From positions 62,001-126,000 of the forward strand of contig NZ_JACHIJ010000003.1 in assembly GCF_014203115.1 (NCBI RefSeq): a DNA stretch of 64,000 bases. Direction: 5' to 3'. A program made the translations under genes and the position numbers. How positions within the stretch are numbered: the stretch's first letter is position 1; each line of letters opens with the position of its first letter. Positions 36,758 through 46,572 of this stretch are shown piece by piece. Origin of the DNA: Afipia massiliensis (GTDB lineage Bacteria; Pseudomonadota; Alphaproteobacteria; Rhizobiales; Xanthobacteraceae). The notes beneath the pieces were generated by a model that was not told where the DNA came from, made no database searches, and saw only the letters and a list, made by a program, of their open reading frames with translations.

Positions 36758-37642
36758 ATGTCAGCCAAGATCATCGATGGAAAAATCATTGCCGCCGATC
36801 TGCGCGCGCGCGTCGCGGATGAAGTGACCCGCGTGAAGCGCGATCACGGACTGACGCCGGGTCTGGCGGTGGTTCTGGTGGGCAACGATCCCGCCTCCGA
36901 GGTCTATGTCCGCAACAAAGCGAAGCAGACCGAAGCCGCCGACATGGCGTCGTTCGAGCATAAGCTGCCAGCCGACACGCCGCAGAAGGATCTGCTGGCG
37001 CTGATTGCGAAGCTGAATGACGACGCCAGCGTGCACGGCATTCTTGTGCAGTTGCCGCTGCCGAAGGGGCTCGACACGCAAACCGTCATCAACGCCATCG
37101 ATCCGGCGAAGGATGTCGATGGTTTGCATCCGGTCAATGCCGGCCGGCTCGCCAACGGTCTGCCCGCGCTGACGCCGTGCACGCCGCTCGGCTGCATCAT
37201 CCTCGCCAAGACGGTTCACGCCTCGCTGGAAGGCATGAACGCGGTGATCATCGGTCGCTCGAATCTGGTGGGCCGCCCGCTGGTGCAGTTGCTGCTCAAC
37301 GAAAACGCCACGGTGACCATTGCGCATTCGCGCACGCGCGATCTTGCAGCCATCTGCAAGAATGCCGATCTGCTGCTCGCCGCTGTCGGCAAGCCGGAAA
37401 TGGTGAAGGCGTCATGGATCAAGCCCGGCGCAACCGTGATCGATGTCGGCATCAATCGTAGTCCGGGCGCGGACGGCAAAAACAAGCTGGTCGGCGATGT
37501 CGCCTATCAGGAAGCGCTCGGCGTGGCCGGCGCTATCACGCCGGTGCCCGGCGGTGTCGGTCAGATGACGGTGGCGTGTCTCCTGGTGAACACGCTACGC
37601 GCGGCGAGCGCGATCAGGGGACTAAAGGCACCGGCGGTTTAG
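36758..37642 (+). CDS. folD: methylenetetrahydrofolate dehydrogenase/cyclohydrolase
   Basis: FolD interconverts methylene-, methenyl- and formyl-THF and supplies formyl-THF to PurH. It is 294 residues long. It has [14 protein letters not shown] with the catalytic Lys, [10 protein letters not shown], and [12 protein letters not shown] for the nucleotide. The second signature reads [13 protein letters not shown], where the family pattern has Pro after the second Gly (PGGVGPMT). It follows the DUF167 gene closely. Confidence 0.96.
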   Translation: MSAKIIDGKIIAADLRARVADEVTRVKRDHGLTPGLAVVLVGNDPASEVYVRNKAKQTEAADMASFEHKLPADTPQKDLLALIAKLNDDASVHGILVQLPLPKGLDTQTVINAIDPAKDVDGLHPVNAGRLANGLPALTPCTPLGCIILAKTVHASLEGMNAVIIGRSNLVGRPLVQLLLNENATVTIAHSRTRDLAAICKNADLLLAAVGKPEMVKASWIKPGATVIDVGINRSPGADGKNKLVGDVAYQEALGVAGAITPVPGGVGQMTVACLLVNTLRAASAIRGLKAPAV

Positions 37643-37650
37643 CGCGCGTC

Positions 37651-37753
37651 GTCATCCTGAGGTGCGAGCCATCTTCGGCGAGCCTCGAAGGATGACAATT
37701 GTTGTGGCCCATCCTTCGAGACGCCGCGCAGGTGCGCGGCTCCTCAGGATGAC
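37651..37753. repeat. palindromic intergenic repeat, family B
   Basis: Left half gtcatcctgaggtgcgagcc, then cttcggcgagcctcgaaggat, then the inverted half ending in ctcctcaggatgacg. It is adjacent to a family A copy at 37786, making a compound element in a 268-bp spacer. Confidence 0.8.
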
Positions 37754-37785
37754 GACGATCTCTTTATGCCAAGAAAAAGTTTTCA

Positions 37786-37903
37786 CGTCGTCCCGGCGAA
37801 GGCCGGGACCCATACTCCCTGTCGTTGTTTCTAGAAATCGTTGCCGGCATTCGGCTTCAGCGGAGATGCCGGTGATTATGGGTCCCGGTCTTCGCCGGAC
37901 GAC
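37786..37903. repeat. palindromic intergenic repeat, family A
   Basis: Left arm cgtcgtcccggcgaaggccg and right arm cggtcttcgccggacgac; the right arm is slightly degenerate. Both this copy and 54504 carry acccatactccctgtcg after the left arm. Confidence 0.8.
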
Positions 37904-37910
37904 CAGTAGA

Positions 37911-39396
37911 TTACTGTGCGCCCGCCGTATTCTGCACCAGCCGCCGATAGAACCGGATCATGTCGGCATAATTCTCCACGCCGAGGCGCTCGTTGGTGCC
38001 GTGAAAGCGCGTGAGATCTTCAGCATTGGCGCGCACCGGCGAGAAGCGGAAGATGTTGTCGGTGACGCCGGCGAAGTGCCGCGAATCGGTGGCTGCGACC
38101 ATCAGGCCCGGCGCCACGACGACGTCGGGGAAAATCTCGCGGATGGTGCGGTTCAGCGCGCGATAGGACGCACTCGCCGTCGAGGTGACGGGTGGCGGCT
38201 CGGTGTTGCCCGTGCGCGGCGCGATCGTGATCCTGTCGCTGGCCGTTGCGCGCTTGACGTGATCGATGATGCTGGTCTCGGTCTCGCCGGGCAGCAGCCG
38301 GAAGTTCACGGTGGCGTCGACCTTGCCCGGCAGCACGTTATCCTGATTGCCGGCATTGAAGATCGTCAGCGCCGTGGTGGTGCGGATCATCGCGTCGGTG
38401 GTCGCGCCTTTCTCCAGCTCACGTTGCAGCACCGGCTTGAGCAGCCACAGGTTCGACAACACGACGCGGTTGGGCATGTATCTCGGGCGCAAGCGTGTCG
38501 AACATCTCGCGCACGGTACCGCGGATCTCCGCCGGAAACCGCTGGTCCTCGAGCCGCGCCAGCGCCGCGCTCATCATGCCGATGGCGGACTGGCGCGGCG
38601 GCATCGACGAATGGCCGGGCGTCGCCGCCAGGTTCAGCGTCAGCGTGACATAGCCTTTCTCGGCGACGCCGATCAGCGCGATCGGCTTGTCGATGCCCTT
38701 CATGATGCCGTCGGTAATCAGCAGTCCTTCGTCGAGCACGAAATCGAGCTTGATGCCGCGCGACGCAAGCAGCGCCGCGATCTGTTTCGCGCCGCGCTGG
38801 CCCGAAACCTCTTCGTCCTGTCCGAACGCGAAATAGATCGTGCGCTTGGGACGGAAACCTTCCTTGATCAGCTGCTCGGCAGCTTCGAGAATCGCGAACA
38901 GGTTGCCCTTGTCGTCCCACGAGCCGCGGCCCCAGATGAAGCCGTCACGGACCACGCCGTCGAACGGCGGCACCTGCCAGTTGCCTTCGGTGCCGGGCGC
39001 GATGGGCACCACGTCCTGATGCGCCAGAAGTGCGATCGGCGCAGCCTTCGGATCGGAGCCTTCCCACGCATAGAGCAGGCCGAGGTTGCCGACGACCTCA
39101 AGCTTGGTCGCGGCATGGAAAGCCGGATAGCTCGCCTGCATGAAGGCCTGCATGCCGCGGAAGGCATCGGCGTTTTGTTCGGGATCGAGGAAATTCGAGA
39201 TGGTCCTGAAGCGGATGGCTTCCGCGAGCCGCTTCGACGCCGCGTCGGTATCGACACCGGCGCGCGGCGCGGCCGCGACGTCGATCTGGCGGGATGTGCG
39301 CATCAGCGCATTGACGCCGAGCACACCGGCGAGAACGACGACCGCAGCGATCAGGAGCAGGGCGAGGTTGCGGAGGATTCTGATTATGCGGCGCAT
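37911..39396 (-). pseudogene. M20 family peptidase, broken by a frameshift
   Basis: Two overlapping open frames (39396-38419 and 38492-37911) together encode one M20/carboxypeptidase-like protein of about 490 residues. The first part has an N-terminal membrane helix, LLAHQDVVPIAPG (metal His), GRGSWDDKGNL, and FGQDEEVSGQRG (catalytic Glu pair). The second has LPGETETS, AATDSRHF and RFHGTNERLG (metal His). All expected catalytic residues exist across the two parts. A net +1 (or -2) change lies at about 38475-38485. Either it is a recent mutation or an assembly error; the gene follows ppa by 33 bp. Confidence 0.88.
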
Positions 39397-39429
39397 CGTT
39401 TGAATCCTTCCGCGGCCTCAAAATGGCGC

Positions 39430-39960
39430 CTACTTTTTCTTGGCGCGCTCGATGCCTTCGAGGATCAGCTTGCGCGCGTCCTCCGCATCGCCCCAGCGCA
39501 GCACCTTCACCCACTTGGTGGGTTCGAGATCCTTGTAGTGCTCGAAGAAGTGCTGGATCTGCTGCAGCGTGATCTCGGGCAGATCGCTGTAGTTGTGCAC
39601 CTTGTCGTAGCGCTGCGTCAGCTTCGAGGTCGGCACCGCAATGATCTTCTCGTCGCCGCCGGCTTCGTCTTCCATGAACAGCACGCCGACCGGGCGCACG
39701 GCGATCACCGCACCCGGCACGATGGCGCGGGTGTTGGCGACCAGCACGTCGCACGGATCGCCGTCGTCGGAGAGGGTGTGCGGAATGAAGCCGTAATTTC
39801 CGGGATAACGCATCGCCGTATAGAGGAAGCGGTCGACCACCAGCGTGCCGGCTTCCTTGTCCATCTCGTACTTGATCGGCTCGCCGCCGACCGGCACTTC
39901 GATGATGACGTTCACTTCATGGGGCGGGTTTTTACCGATGGAAATCGCGTCGATACGCAT
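39430..39960 (-). CDS. ppa: inorganic pyrophosphatase
   Basis: A 176-residue soluble family I pyrophosphatase, hydrolysing PPi to drive biosynthesis. It has [18 protein letters not shown] and the metal site [10 protein letters not shown], with [11 protein letters not shown] following. The ATG at 39960 gives the usual start [15 protein letters not shown]. It precedes the M20 peptidase on the same strand. Confidence 0.97.
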   Translation of the reverse strand: MRIDAISIGKNPPHEVNVIIEVPVGGEPIKYEMDKEAGTLVVDRFLYTAMRYPGNYGFIPHTLSDDGDPCDVLVANTRAIVPGAVIAVRPVGVLFMEDEAGGDEKIIAVPTSKLTQRYDKVHNYSDLPEITLQQIQHFFEHYKDLEPTKWVKVLRWGDAEDARKLILEGIERAKKK

Positions 39961-40068
39961 AACGGGCCTGTGTCTGTTCGAGCAAATGCGCGGACTGGTT
40001 AGCGAATCCGGACGCGTGCCGAAAGCCGAAAAAGCGGTCCAAAGGTATCAGGAGACTGAGGAACAGGC

Positions 40069-40578
40069 TTAGGCCGTCCAGGCGAAGGCGACCTTGTCGA
40101 GCGACTTGCCGCCGAATCGCTCCGAGGACCGCGCGACCATACGGCCGCCGAGGGTGCGGTAGAACTCGACCGCAGGCTCGTTGTCCGACAGCGCCCAGAT
40201 CACCATGCTCTTCAGCCCGCTCTGGATCAGATCGCGCTTGGCGGCGGTGAACAGGCGGCGGCCGAAGCCGAGGCCCTGAAACTCCGGACGCAGGTAAAGT
40301 TCGTAGATTTCGCCTTCGAAATGCAGGCTGCGGGCGCGGTTGCGGCCGTAATTGGCATAGCCGGCGACCTTGTCGCCGAAGCACAAGACGCTGACGCGGC
40401 TGCCTTTTCGGATCGCGCTATCCCACCACTGCGGGCCGCGGCGGTTGATCAGCTTTTCGAGTTCAGCGCCCGGGATGATTCCCTGGTAGGCGGAGCGCCA
40501 CGCTTCGTCGTGCGTCGCAGCGACTGCTGACGCATCGGAGGCCTTGGCTGGCCGGACCTCGATAAGGATCGTGCTCAT
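40069..40578 (-). CDS. GNAT family N-acetyltransferase
   Basis: A 169-residue GNAT protein. EIYELYLRPEFQGLGFGRRL is motif A with the CoA-pyrophosphate loop Q-G-L-G-F-G-R. MVIWALSDNEPAVEFYRTLG is motif B. The ATG at 40578 (MSTILIEVRPAKASD) was preferred to a longer open frame from 40620. The substrate is unknown. Confidence 0.88.
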   Translation of the reverse strand: MSTILIEVRPAKASDASAVAATHDEAWRSAYQGIIPGAELEKLINRRGPQWWDSAIRKGSRVSVLCFGDKVAGYANYGRNRARSLHFEGEIYELYLRPEFQGLGFGRRLFTAAKRDLIQSGLKSMVIWALSDNEPAVEFYRTLGGRMVARSSERFGGKSLDKVAFAWTA

Positions 40579-40745
40579 GGTGCAATCAAAGCAACTCGCA
40601 GCCCCGCCTTCAAGGTCCATCGTTAATTATCAGTTAATATGTGGGTTTTTTGCATCAGGTGAATGGCGACCTGTACCGAAAGAGGACAGGCGTGCGCGGT
40701 ATAATGCTTGGCTTGGCCGCGAGCGGCAGGCAATGATCGCCGCAG

Positions 40746-41678
40746 ATGACAAAAAACGCATTGTTCAAGGTGGCCGCCCTGCTGCTTGCGGTTGGTCTTT
40801 CGTCGCAGACACCCGCGTGGGGCGAGAATCGGTTCGGCTCGCAGGGTCCTGAGGGATCGCCGAATCGGCGGCAGGACTGGCTGGTGCCGACGCAGGACCA
40901 GATCACACCTTCGCGAGCGGTGCTGTTTCGCCCGCCAGGCAAGGGCCCGTTCCGCCTCGCCGTGATTGCGCATGCCTCGACGCAGAACCGGCTGGCGCGG
41001 GCACAGATGCCGCAGCCGGAATACGCAGCCCTCGCTTCGGTGCTGGTGGCGCGCGGGTTCGCCGTGCTGGTGCCGCAGCGGCTCGGCCACGGCAAAACCG
41101 GCGGACCTTACCTTGAGGATCAGGAAGGCTGTGACAACGCCGAGTATGCGATGTCGGCGCGAAGCACAGCAGAGGCGATCACCACGGCGCTGACGTTCAT
41201 GCGCACGCAGTCCTTCGTGCGCAAGGATGCGTCCGTGATCGTCGGACACTCGGCGGGCGGCTGGGGCGCGCTCGCGCTCACTGACCGCAGCCCGAAAGAC
41301 ATTTCCGCGATTGTCGTGTTCGCGCCGGGACGTGGCGGCCGCGCCGACGACCGCGCGAGCAACATCTGCGCGCCGGAAAAGCTCATCGCAGCTGCGACCG
41401 AATTCGGCGAGGACGCGCGCGTCCCGGTGACGTGGCTGGTGGCGGAGAACGATTCGTACTTTCCGCCGGAGTTCTCAAAGCGGATGGCCGACGCCTTCAT
41501 TGAGGCCGGTGACGACAAGGTCGATTTCAAGGTGCTGCCGGCATTCGGCAATGAGGGGCACTGGCTGGCGGAAGCGGGGGACGCGGGTGCGATGATGGAG
41601 CAGATCATCGCGAACACGGCGGGACTGACGGTGCAGGTGCCTGTGGCGCAGGGCGCTGCGGTGAAGGGCAAGAAGTGA
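40746..41678 (+). CDS. secreted alpha/beta hydrolase (dienelactone hydrolase-like)
   Basis: A 310-residue hydrolase. The first 26 residues (MTKNALFKVAALLLAVGLSSQTPAWG) form a signal peptide. The nucleophile elbow is VIVGHSAGGWGALAL; LVAENDSYFPPEF and FGNEGHW would give Asp and His of the triad. The tail is Lys-rich. It resembles dienelactone hydrolase or acetylxylan esterase folds. The substrate is unknown. Confidence 0.85.
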   Translation: MTKNALFKVAALLLAVGLSSQTPAWGENRFGSQGPEGSPNRRQDWLVPTQDQITPSRAVLFRPPGKGPFRLAVIAHASTQNRLARAQMPQPEYAALASVLVARGFAVLVPQRLGHGKTGGPYLEDQEGCDNAEYAMSARSTAEAITTALTFMRTQSFVRKDASVIVGHSAGGWGALALTDRSPKDISAIVVFAPGRGGRADDRASNICAPEKLIAAATEFGEDARVPVTWLVAENDSYFPPEFSKRMADAFIEAGDDKVDFKVLPAFGNEGHWLAEAGDAGAMMEQIIANTAGLTVQVPVAQGAAVKGKK

Positions 41679-41679
41679 C

Positions 41680-41743
41680 TGGATTGCTTCGTCGCTACGC
41701 TCCTCGCAATGACGAGGCGCTTTCTGCCGTCATTGCGAGCCAA
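41680..41743. repeat. short palindromic intergenic repeat, family E
   Basis: ctggattgcttcgtcgctac and gctcctcgcaatgacg, then the inverted gtcattgcgagc. A single copy is seen in the window; the motif resembles dispersed repeats known in related genomes. Confidence 0.55.
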
Positions 41744-41793
41744 CAGGCCGGCGCAAGCGCCGCCCGATCACAGGCTCCGCGAAGCAACATTTT

Positions 41794-43053
41794 CTAAGAA
41801 CCCGCGATATCGATTGGCCCGACCCCGCCTACCACTTCCCCCGCCGCCCTTACACCCGTTTCCTGCGCGCCGTGGGCGGTGGAGAAGAAGTTCGGCGAGG
41901 TCGCTTCACCGGCAAAGAACACCCTGTCATCGATGGGTGCTGCGAGAATTGTGCGATCATCGGCATGGCCGGGCAGCGCGTGCGAGTACGATCCCAGCGC
42001 GAACGGATCGTGCGCCCAGCGCGATTCGCCGATGGGCTTGAGCTTCCTGCGATAATCCGAGCCGAGCAGCGCCACCAGTTCATCGATGGCCTGCGCCGCC
42101 AGCGCGCCTTCGCCCACATCCTCAAGCTCGCGTGCGAACGCGCCGCCGAAAAATCCCGAAATGCACGGCTGGCCCATCGGCCGCAGGTGATAGCTACCGG
42201 TGCCGATGCGATCGGTGGTGCCGTAAAAATGCCCGTCGCTCGGCAGTGACGCCGGCTCGTCCAGCGCCAGCATCACCTTGTCGGCGAGCCCGAGCGGCAG
42301 CCCGGCTGCGGCGGCGACCTTGTCCGGAAGTGCCGGATGGAAACGAATCGACTGGTTGGCGATCAGGTTGGTCGGCGCGGTGACGATGACCTGGCGCGCG
42401 GTGAGTGTGCCGCGCGAGGTTTCGATCCGGATGCGCGCGCCGGAATGATCGATCAGCGTGACCTTGGTGTTGAGCGCCACCGGACACGGCGCACCATAGG
42501 CGGCGATCAGCGCGCCGTAACCGCGCCGCACGCGCCAGTTCACGCCGGTGTCTTCATAGGCGTCCATGTCCCAGGTCGACACACGATCCAGTTCGACGCC
42601 GTTGATGTAGGTGCTGATGGTCTCGATTGCGGCGTTCCAGCGGTTGCCGGGCTCGAGCCATTGCCGTGCCGGCGTGTCGTCGGCGAGTTCGGCGGCTTCC
42701 GTCACGCGCGTGTCGAACGCATCCATCGCGATCAGAAACGCGTCGCGTTGCTCCGGCGGGAAGCCGATGTTGAGGCTTTGCTCGCGCCAGCGCGGGCGGG
42801 TCTCGTTGATTTCCAATCCCAGCTCACGCGCGATCGGCACGAACGAATTCCGGTCCGCCGAATGCAGCCATTCGCAGCCGACATCGAACACGACATCGTT
42901 GGGAAGAAGCAGGGTGTGACCGCGTCCGCCGATGCGGTCGCGCGCCTCGAGGATGAGAACGGAGAGCTTTGTGGTTTCAAGCGCCCGCGCCGCGGCGAGG
43001 CCGGCCGCGCCGGCGCCGATAATCGCCACATCGATTTCTGAAGGGAGAGTCAT
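41794..43053 (-). CDS. FAD-dependent amine oxidase
   Basis: A 419-residue flavin amine oxidase-like protein. The FAD-binding Rossmann motif is VAIIGAGAAGLAAARAL, followed by EARDRIGGRGHT. At the C-terminus VFFAGEATSPNFFSTAHGAQ is the second FAD site. The start is the ATG at 43053. There is no signal peptide, so it should be cytoplasmic. The substrate, an amine or a phytoene-like compound, is not known. Confidence 0.9.
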   Translation of the reverse strand: MTLPSEIDVAIIGAGAAGLAAARALETTKLSVLILEARDRIGGRGHTLLLPNDVVFDVGCEWLHSADRNSFVPIARELGLEINETRPRWREQSLNIGFPPEQRDAFLIAMDAFDTRVTEAAELADDTPARQWLEPGNRWNAAIETISTYINGVELDRVSTWDMDAYEDTGVNWRVRRGYGALIAAYGAPCPVALNTKVTLIDHSGARIRIETSRGTLTARQVIVTAPTNLIANQSIRFHPALPDKVAAAAGLPLGLADKVMLALDEPASLPSDGHFYGTTDRIGTGSYHLRPMGQPCISGFFGGAFARELEDVGEGALAAQAIDELVALLGSDYRRKLKPIGESRWAHDPFALGSYSHALPGHADDRTILAAPIDDRVFFAGEATSPNFFSTAHGAQETGVRAAGEVVGGVGPIDIAGS

Positions 43054-43154
43054 GAGTGATGGTCGATTCTCTGAGACGTCATGATGGCGTCGCTGTTCGG
43101 AGAGTTGGTGTCGCCTGTATCACTCACGCTTTGTAACCGAACTATAAGACGACA

Positions 43155-43177
43155 ATGCCCGGCACAAGGCCGGGCAT
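43155..43177. repeat. palindromic intergenic repeat, family C (short copy)
   Basis: atgcccgg and ccgggcat around a 7-base loop, just after the typA stop on the minus strand. It matches the core of the hairpins at 15433 and 35699. Confidence 0.65.
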
Positions 43178-43208
43178 GTCAATCAAATGTGTGTTTTCGG
43201 CGGAGGGC

Positions 43209-45032
43209 TCAGCCGACCAGCGCGACCTTGCTCTTCTCGGCGCGCTTGCGCTCGTTGGCATCGAGATGCCGCTTGCGCAGGCGGATCGACTTCGGCGTGA
43301 TTTCCACCAGCTCGTCGTCCTCGATATAGGCCAGCGCCTTTTCCAGCGTCATGCGGATCGGCGGGGTCAGGCGCACCGCTTCGTCCTTCGAGGTGGTGCG
43401 GATGTTGGTGAGCTGCTTGCCCTTGAGCACGTTGATCTCGAGATCGTTCTCACGGGTGTGCTCGCCGACGATCATGCCCTTGTAGACCTTCCAGCCCGGC
43501 TCGATCATCATCGGGCCGCGGTCTTCCAGCTTGAACATGGCGTAGGCAACCGCTTCGCCCTGTTCGTTGGAAATCAGCACGCCATTGCGGCGGCCCTGGA
43601 TTTCACCCTTGTACGGCAGGTAGTCGTGGAACAGGCGGTTCATGATCGCCGTGCCGCGCGTGTCGGTCATCAGTTCACCCTGATAGCCGATCAGGCCGCG
43701 GGTCGGCGCGTAGAACACCAGACGCAGGCGGTTGCCGCCGGATGGGCGCATCTCGATCATCTCGGCCTTGCGCTCGCTCATCTTCTGCACGACCACGCCG
43801 GAGAATTCCTCGTCGACGTCGATCACGACTTCCTCGACCGGCTCCAGAATCTTGCCGTCGTCATCCTTGGTCAGAACGACGCGCGGACGCGACACGGAGA
43901 GTTCGAAACCCTCGCGGCGCATGTTCTCGATCAGGATCGCGAGCTGCAATTCGCCGCGGCCCGAGACTTCCATCGCGTCCTTGTCGGCGGCCTCAATCAC
44001 GCGCAGCGCGACGTTGCCTTCGGCTTCGCGCAGCAGGCGGTCGCGAATCAGACGGCTGGTGACCTTGTCGCCTTCGGTGCCGGCCAGCGGCGAGTTGTTG
44101 ACGATGAACGACATCGACACGGTCGGCGGATCGATCGGCTGCGCCTGGATCGGCGTCTCGACGGTGGGATCGCAGAAGGTGTCGGCGACAGTGCCCTTGG
44201 TGAGACCTGCGATGGCGACGATGTCGCCGGCTTCGGCCAGTTCGACCGGCTGGCGCTCGAGGCCGCGGAACGCGAGAATCTTGGTGATGCGGCCGGTCTC
44301 GACCGTCTTGCCGTCGCGCGACAGCACCTTCACCGACTGGTTCGGCTTCACCGAACCGGACGAGATGCGGCCGGTGATGATGCGGCCGAGATAGGGGTTG
44401 GCTTCGAGGATGGTGCCGAGCAGGCGGAACGGACCTTCTTCCACCACCGGCGGCGCGACATGCTTGATGACGAGATCGAACAGCGGCTTCATGCCGTTGC
44501 CGTTGTCCTCAGGCGACGTGCCCATCCAGCCGTTCTTGCCGGAGCCGTAGAGAATCGGGAAATCGAGCTGGTCGTCGGTGGCGTCGAGTGCCGCGAACAG
44601 GTCGAACACCTCGTTGACGACTTCGGTGACGCGCGCGTCGGGGCGGTCCACCTTGTTGATCGCGACGATCGGCTTGAGGCCGAGCTTGAGCGCCTTGCCG
44701 ACCACGAACTTGGTCTGCGGCATCGGGCCTTCGGCAGCGTCGACGAGAACGATCACGCCATCGACCATCGACAGGATGCGCTCGACCTCACCGCCGAAAT
44801 CGGCGTGGCCCGGCGTGTCGACGATGTTGATGCGGGTGTCGTCCCACTCGACCGAGGTGCACTTGGCCAGAATGGTGATGCCGCGCTCGCGCTCGATATC
44901 GTTGGAGTCCATCGCGCGCTCGACCTGCCGCTGGTTGTCGCGGTAGGTGCCGGATTGCTGGAGCAGCTTGTCGACGAGCGTGGTCTTGCCATGGTCGACG
45001 TGAGCGATGATGGCGATGTTTCGCAAATTCAT
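43209..45032 (-). CDS. typA: GTPase TypA/BipA
   Basis: TypA is a translational GTPase that binds the ribosome and aids assembly and stress adaptation. It is 607 residues with the five-domain layout. The P-loop is [23 protein letters not shown] is G2, [12 protein letters not shown] is G3 and NKVDRPDA is G4. The ATG at 45032 gives the standard start [14 protein letters not shown]; the open frame continues upstream to 45119 without support. A 634-residue open frame on the opposite strand is an artefact of the high GC. Confidence 0.97.
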   Translation of the reverse strand: MNLRNIAIIAHVDHGKTTLVDKLLQQSGTYRDNQRQVERAMDSNDIERERGITILAKCTSVEWDDTRINIVDTPGHADFGGEVERILSMVDGVIVLVDAAEGPMPQTKFVVGKALKLGLKPIVAINKVDRPDARVTEVVNEVFDLFAALDATDDQLDFPILYGSGKNGWMGTSPEDNGNGMKPLFDLVIKHVAPPVVEEGPFRLLGTILEANPYLGRIITGRISSGSVKPNQSVKVLSRDGKTVETGRITKILAFRGLERQPVELAEAGDIVAIAGLTKGTVADTFCDPTVETPIQAQPIDPPTVSMSFIVNNSPLAGTEGDKVTSRLIRDRLLREAEGNVALRVIEAADKDAMEVSGRGELQLAILIENMRREGFELSVSRPRVVLTKDDDGKILEPVEEVVIDVDEEFSGVVVQKMSERKAEMIEMRPSGGNRLRLVFYAPTRGLIGYQGELMTDTRGTAIMNRLFHDYLPYKGEIQGRRNGVLISNEQGEAVAYAMFKLEDRGPMMIEPGWKVYKGMIVGEHTRENDLEINVLKGKQLTNIRTTSKDEAVRLTPPIRMTLEKALAYIEDDELVEITPKSIRLRKRHLDANERKRAEKSKVALVG

Positions 45033-45205
45033 GTTCGTTTTCGTTCTGGCCGCTGTTAGCGCGGTCCGCAAAAGGGGGTCTGTCAGAGACCAGCCCAAAA
45101 AAAATCCGGCCCGGTCCACAATGAACCGGGCACACTTGACTTCTTGCGGCGCAATATAGTCGGGATTTCGCGAAAAACAATGCGATTCTGGGGGGTCAGA
45201 AGGGC

Positions 45206-45982
45206 CTATTTCGGCCTTCCGGAGGCCGATTTCGCGTCACTTTCCGGCGCTGGGTACACCCCGCGCAGCACCTCGTCGAAATGGGCTTTGACGGCCTCGT
45301 TGCAGAGGCAGGCCCGGGCCGCCAACGCGTCCGGGTTGCGGACCAGGATGGCCCCGCGGCGGGTTTCCAGAATGCCCTCCGTCTTGAAGGTCTGGATGAC
45401 GCGGCTGGTGTAGCTTCGGCCGACGCCCAGCATGGTCGAGAGCTGTTCGTGGGTGAGGGGAACGAGGTCTTCGCCGGTCCGCTCCCGCGCCGACAGAATC
45501 CACTTCGCCGTGCGTTGCTCGATCGAATGGATCGCATTGCAGGCGGTCGACTGAAAAACCTGCGCCAGCATGCAATCGGCATAGCGCGCGAAAAGATAAC
45601 GCAGCGTTGGCGATTGAGCCTTTGCGGCATCGAGCTTTGCGACGCGCAGCCGCACAAAGGGGCCGGCGACCTTGACCGTGATGCGCGTGTAGGCTGGCAG
45701 GTAGCCCAGGCTGACGATGCCGCCCACCGCACCCTCGCGTCCGACCAGAATGGTTTCGACATCGCGGCCGTCTTCGTTCGCCACCAGAAACGACACGAGG
45801 CTCGGCCCGCACGGAAAATGCACGATCTGGACGTCGTCGCCGGGATTGTAGAGCAACTCGTCCGCCTTGGCGTCTGCGGCCTCCAGAAATGGTTCGAGCA
45901 GGGCAAAATCCGCAGCGTTCAACCGGCGGAGCAGATTGTTGAAAGGGCGGTCGTCGCTCACCGTCGCCGGTTGTCGTGTCAT
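45206..45982 (-). CDS. Crp/Fnr family transcriptional regulator
   Basis: A 258-residue regulator with an N-terminal cNMP-like beta-roll (about residues 15-140) and a winged helix from about residue 150. HEQLSTMLGVGRSYTSRVIQTF is the recognition region. The FNR iron-sulphur cysteines are absent at the N-terminus, so it is not an FNR type. The beta-roll is poorly conserved at the cAMP-contact residues, so the ligand is unclear. It is divergent from an orphan receiver gene with 177 bp between starts. Confidence 0.9.
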   Translation of the reverse strand: MTRQPATVSDDRPFNNLLRRLNAADFALLEPFLEAADAKADELLYNPGDDVQIVHFPCGPSLVSFLVANEDGRDVETILVGREGAVGGIVSLGYLPAYTRITVKVAGPFVRLRVAKLDAAKAQSPTLRYLFARYADCMLAQVFQSTACNAIHSIEQRTAKWILSARERTGEDLVPLTHEQLSTMLGVGRSYTSRVIQTFKTEGILETRRGAILVRNPDALAARACLCNEAVKAHFDEVLRGVYPAPESDAKSASGRPK

Positions 45983-46159
45983 GGGTCTCCCCGTTGCCGA
46001 AGCGTCAACATAGCGCAGGTTCCGGAGTTCCTTTGTTCACAAGTGCACAGACGCGGCGGCCCGTTTTATGATCGGTTCCATCCGGGAACCGGTATCGCGG
46101 CTTTCAGCGCGACGCCGGGGTCTCAGCGGCTTTTCTCGACACCGTTTTGGAACGTCATC

Positions 46160-46564
46160 ATGCAACCCATCGACCCTAACGGGCCGGCGGCTCACAACCC
46201 TGCCGACCTGCCCAGCGACGTCCTCGTCGTCGAGGACGATACGCTGATCGCCATGGATGCCACCGAAACAATCGGCAGTTTCGGCGTGGGGTCGGTGCGA
46301 ACCGCCCGCGATGTTGCCACGGCCCTTCAACTGATCGCCGAGCGCGCACCGGACTTCGTGCTGCTGGATGTCGGATTGATCAGGGAGAAAAGCTTCGCTG
46401 TCGCCGAGCAACTCGAGCGCCAGAAAATTCCGTTTGTATTCGTCACGGGATATTCCGGATCGGTGGGAGTTCCCGCTGCGTTTGCGCATTATCCGGTACT
46501 GCGCAAACCATATTTGCGCGACGAACTGTTGGAGACTTTGCGGAAGTGGCGCGATCAGGGCTGA
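46160..46564 (+). CDS. single-domain response regulator
   Basis: A 134-residue stand-alone receiver. The acidic pair is VEDDTLIAMD, the phospho-acceptor Asp lies in FVLLDVGLIREK, the Thr switch is FVTGYSG and the Lys is LRKPYLRDEL. The first 20 residues are a short Pro/Asn-rich extension. No kinase is present in the neighbourhood. It is divergent from the Crp/Fnr gene and convergent with the TAXI gene (8 bp apart). Confidence 0.9.
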   Translation: MQPIDPNGPAAHNPADLPSDVLVVEDDTLIAMDATETIGSFGVGSVRTARDVATALQLIAERAPDFVLLDVGLIREKSFAVAEQLERQKIPFVFVTGYSGSVGVPAAFAHYPVLRKPYLRDELLETLRKWRDQG

Positions 46565-46572
46565 GCGCGCGC

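Noticed and set aside
38419..38492. Possible start of an independent C-terminal M20 gene
   Set aside because: The frame overlaps the first part of the peptidase and continues its catalytic pattern, so it is the second half of one broken gene.
43155..45059. A 634-codon open frame on the plus strand opposite typA
   Set aside because: It is the complement of a firmly identified gene; its composition (His, Asp, Arg, Leu rich) is that of an antisense frame in high-GC DNA.
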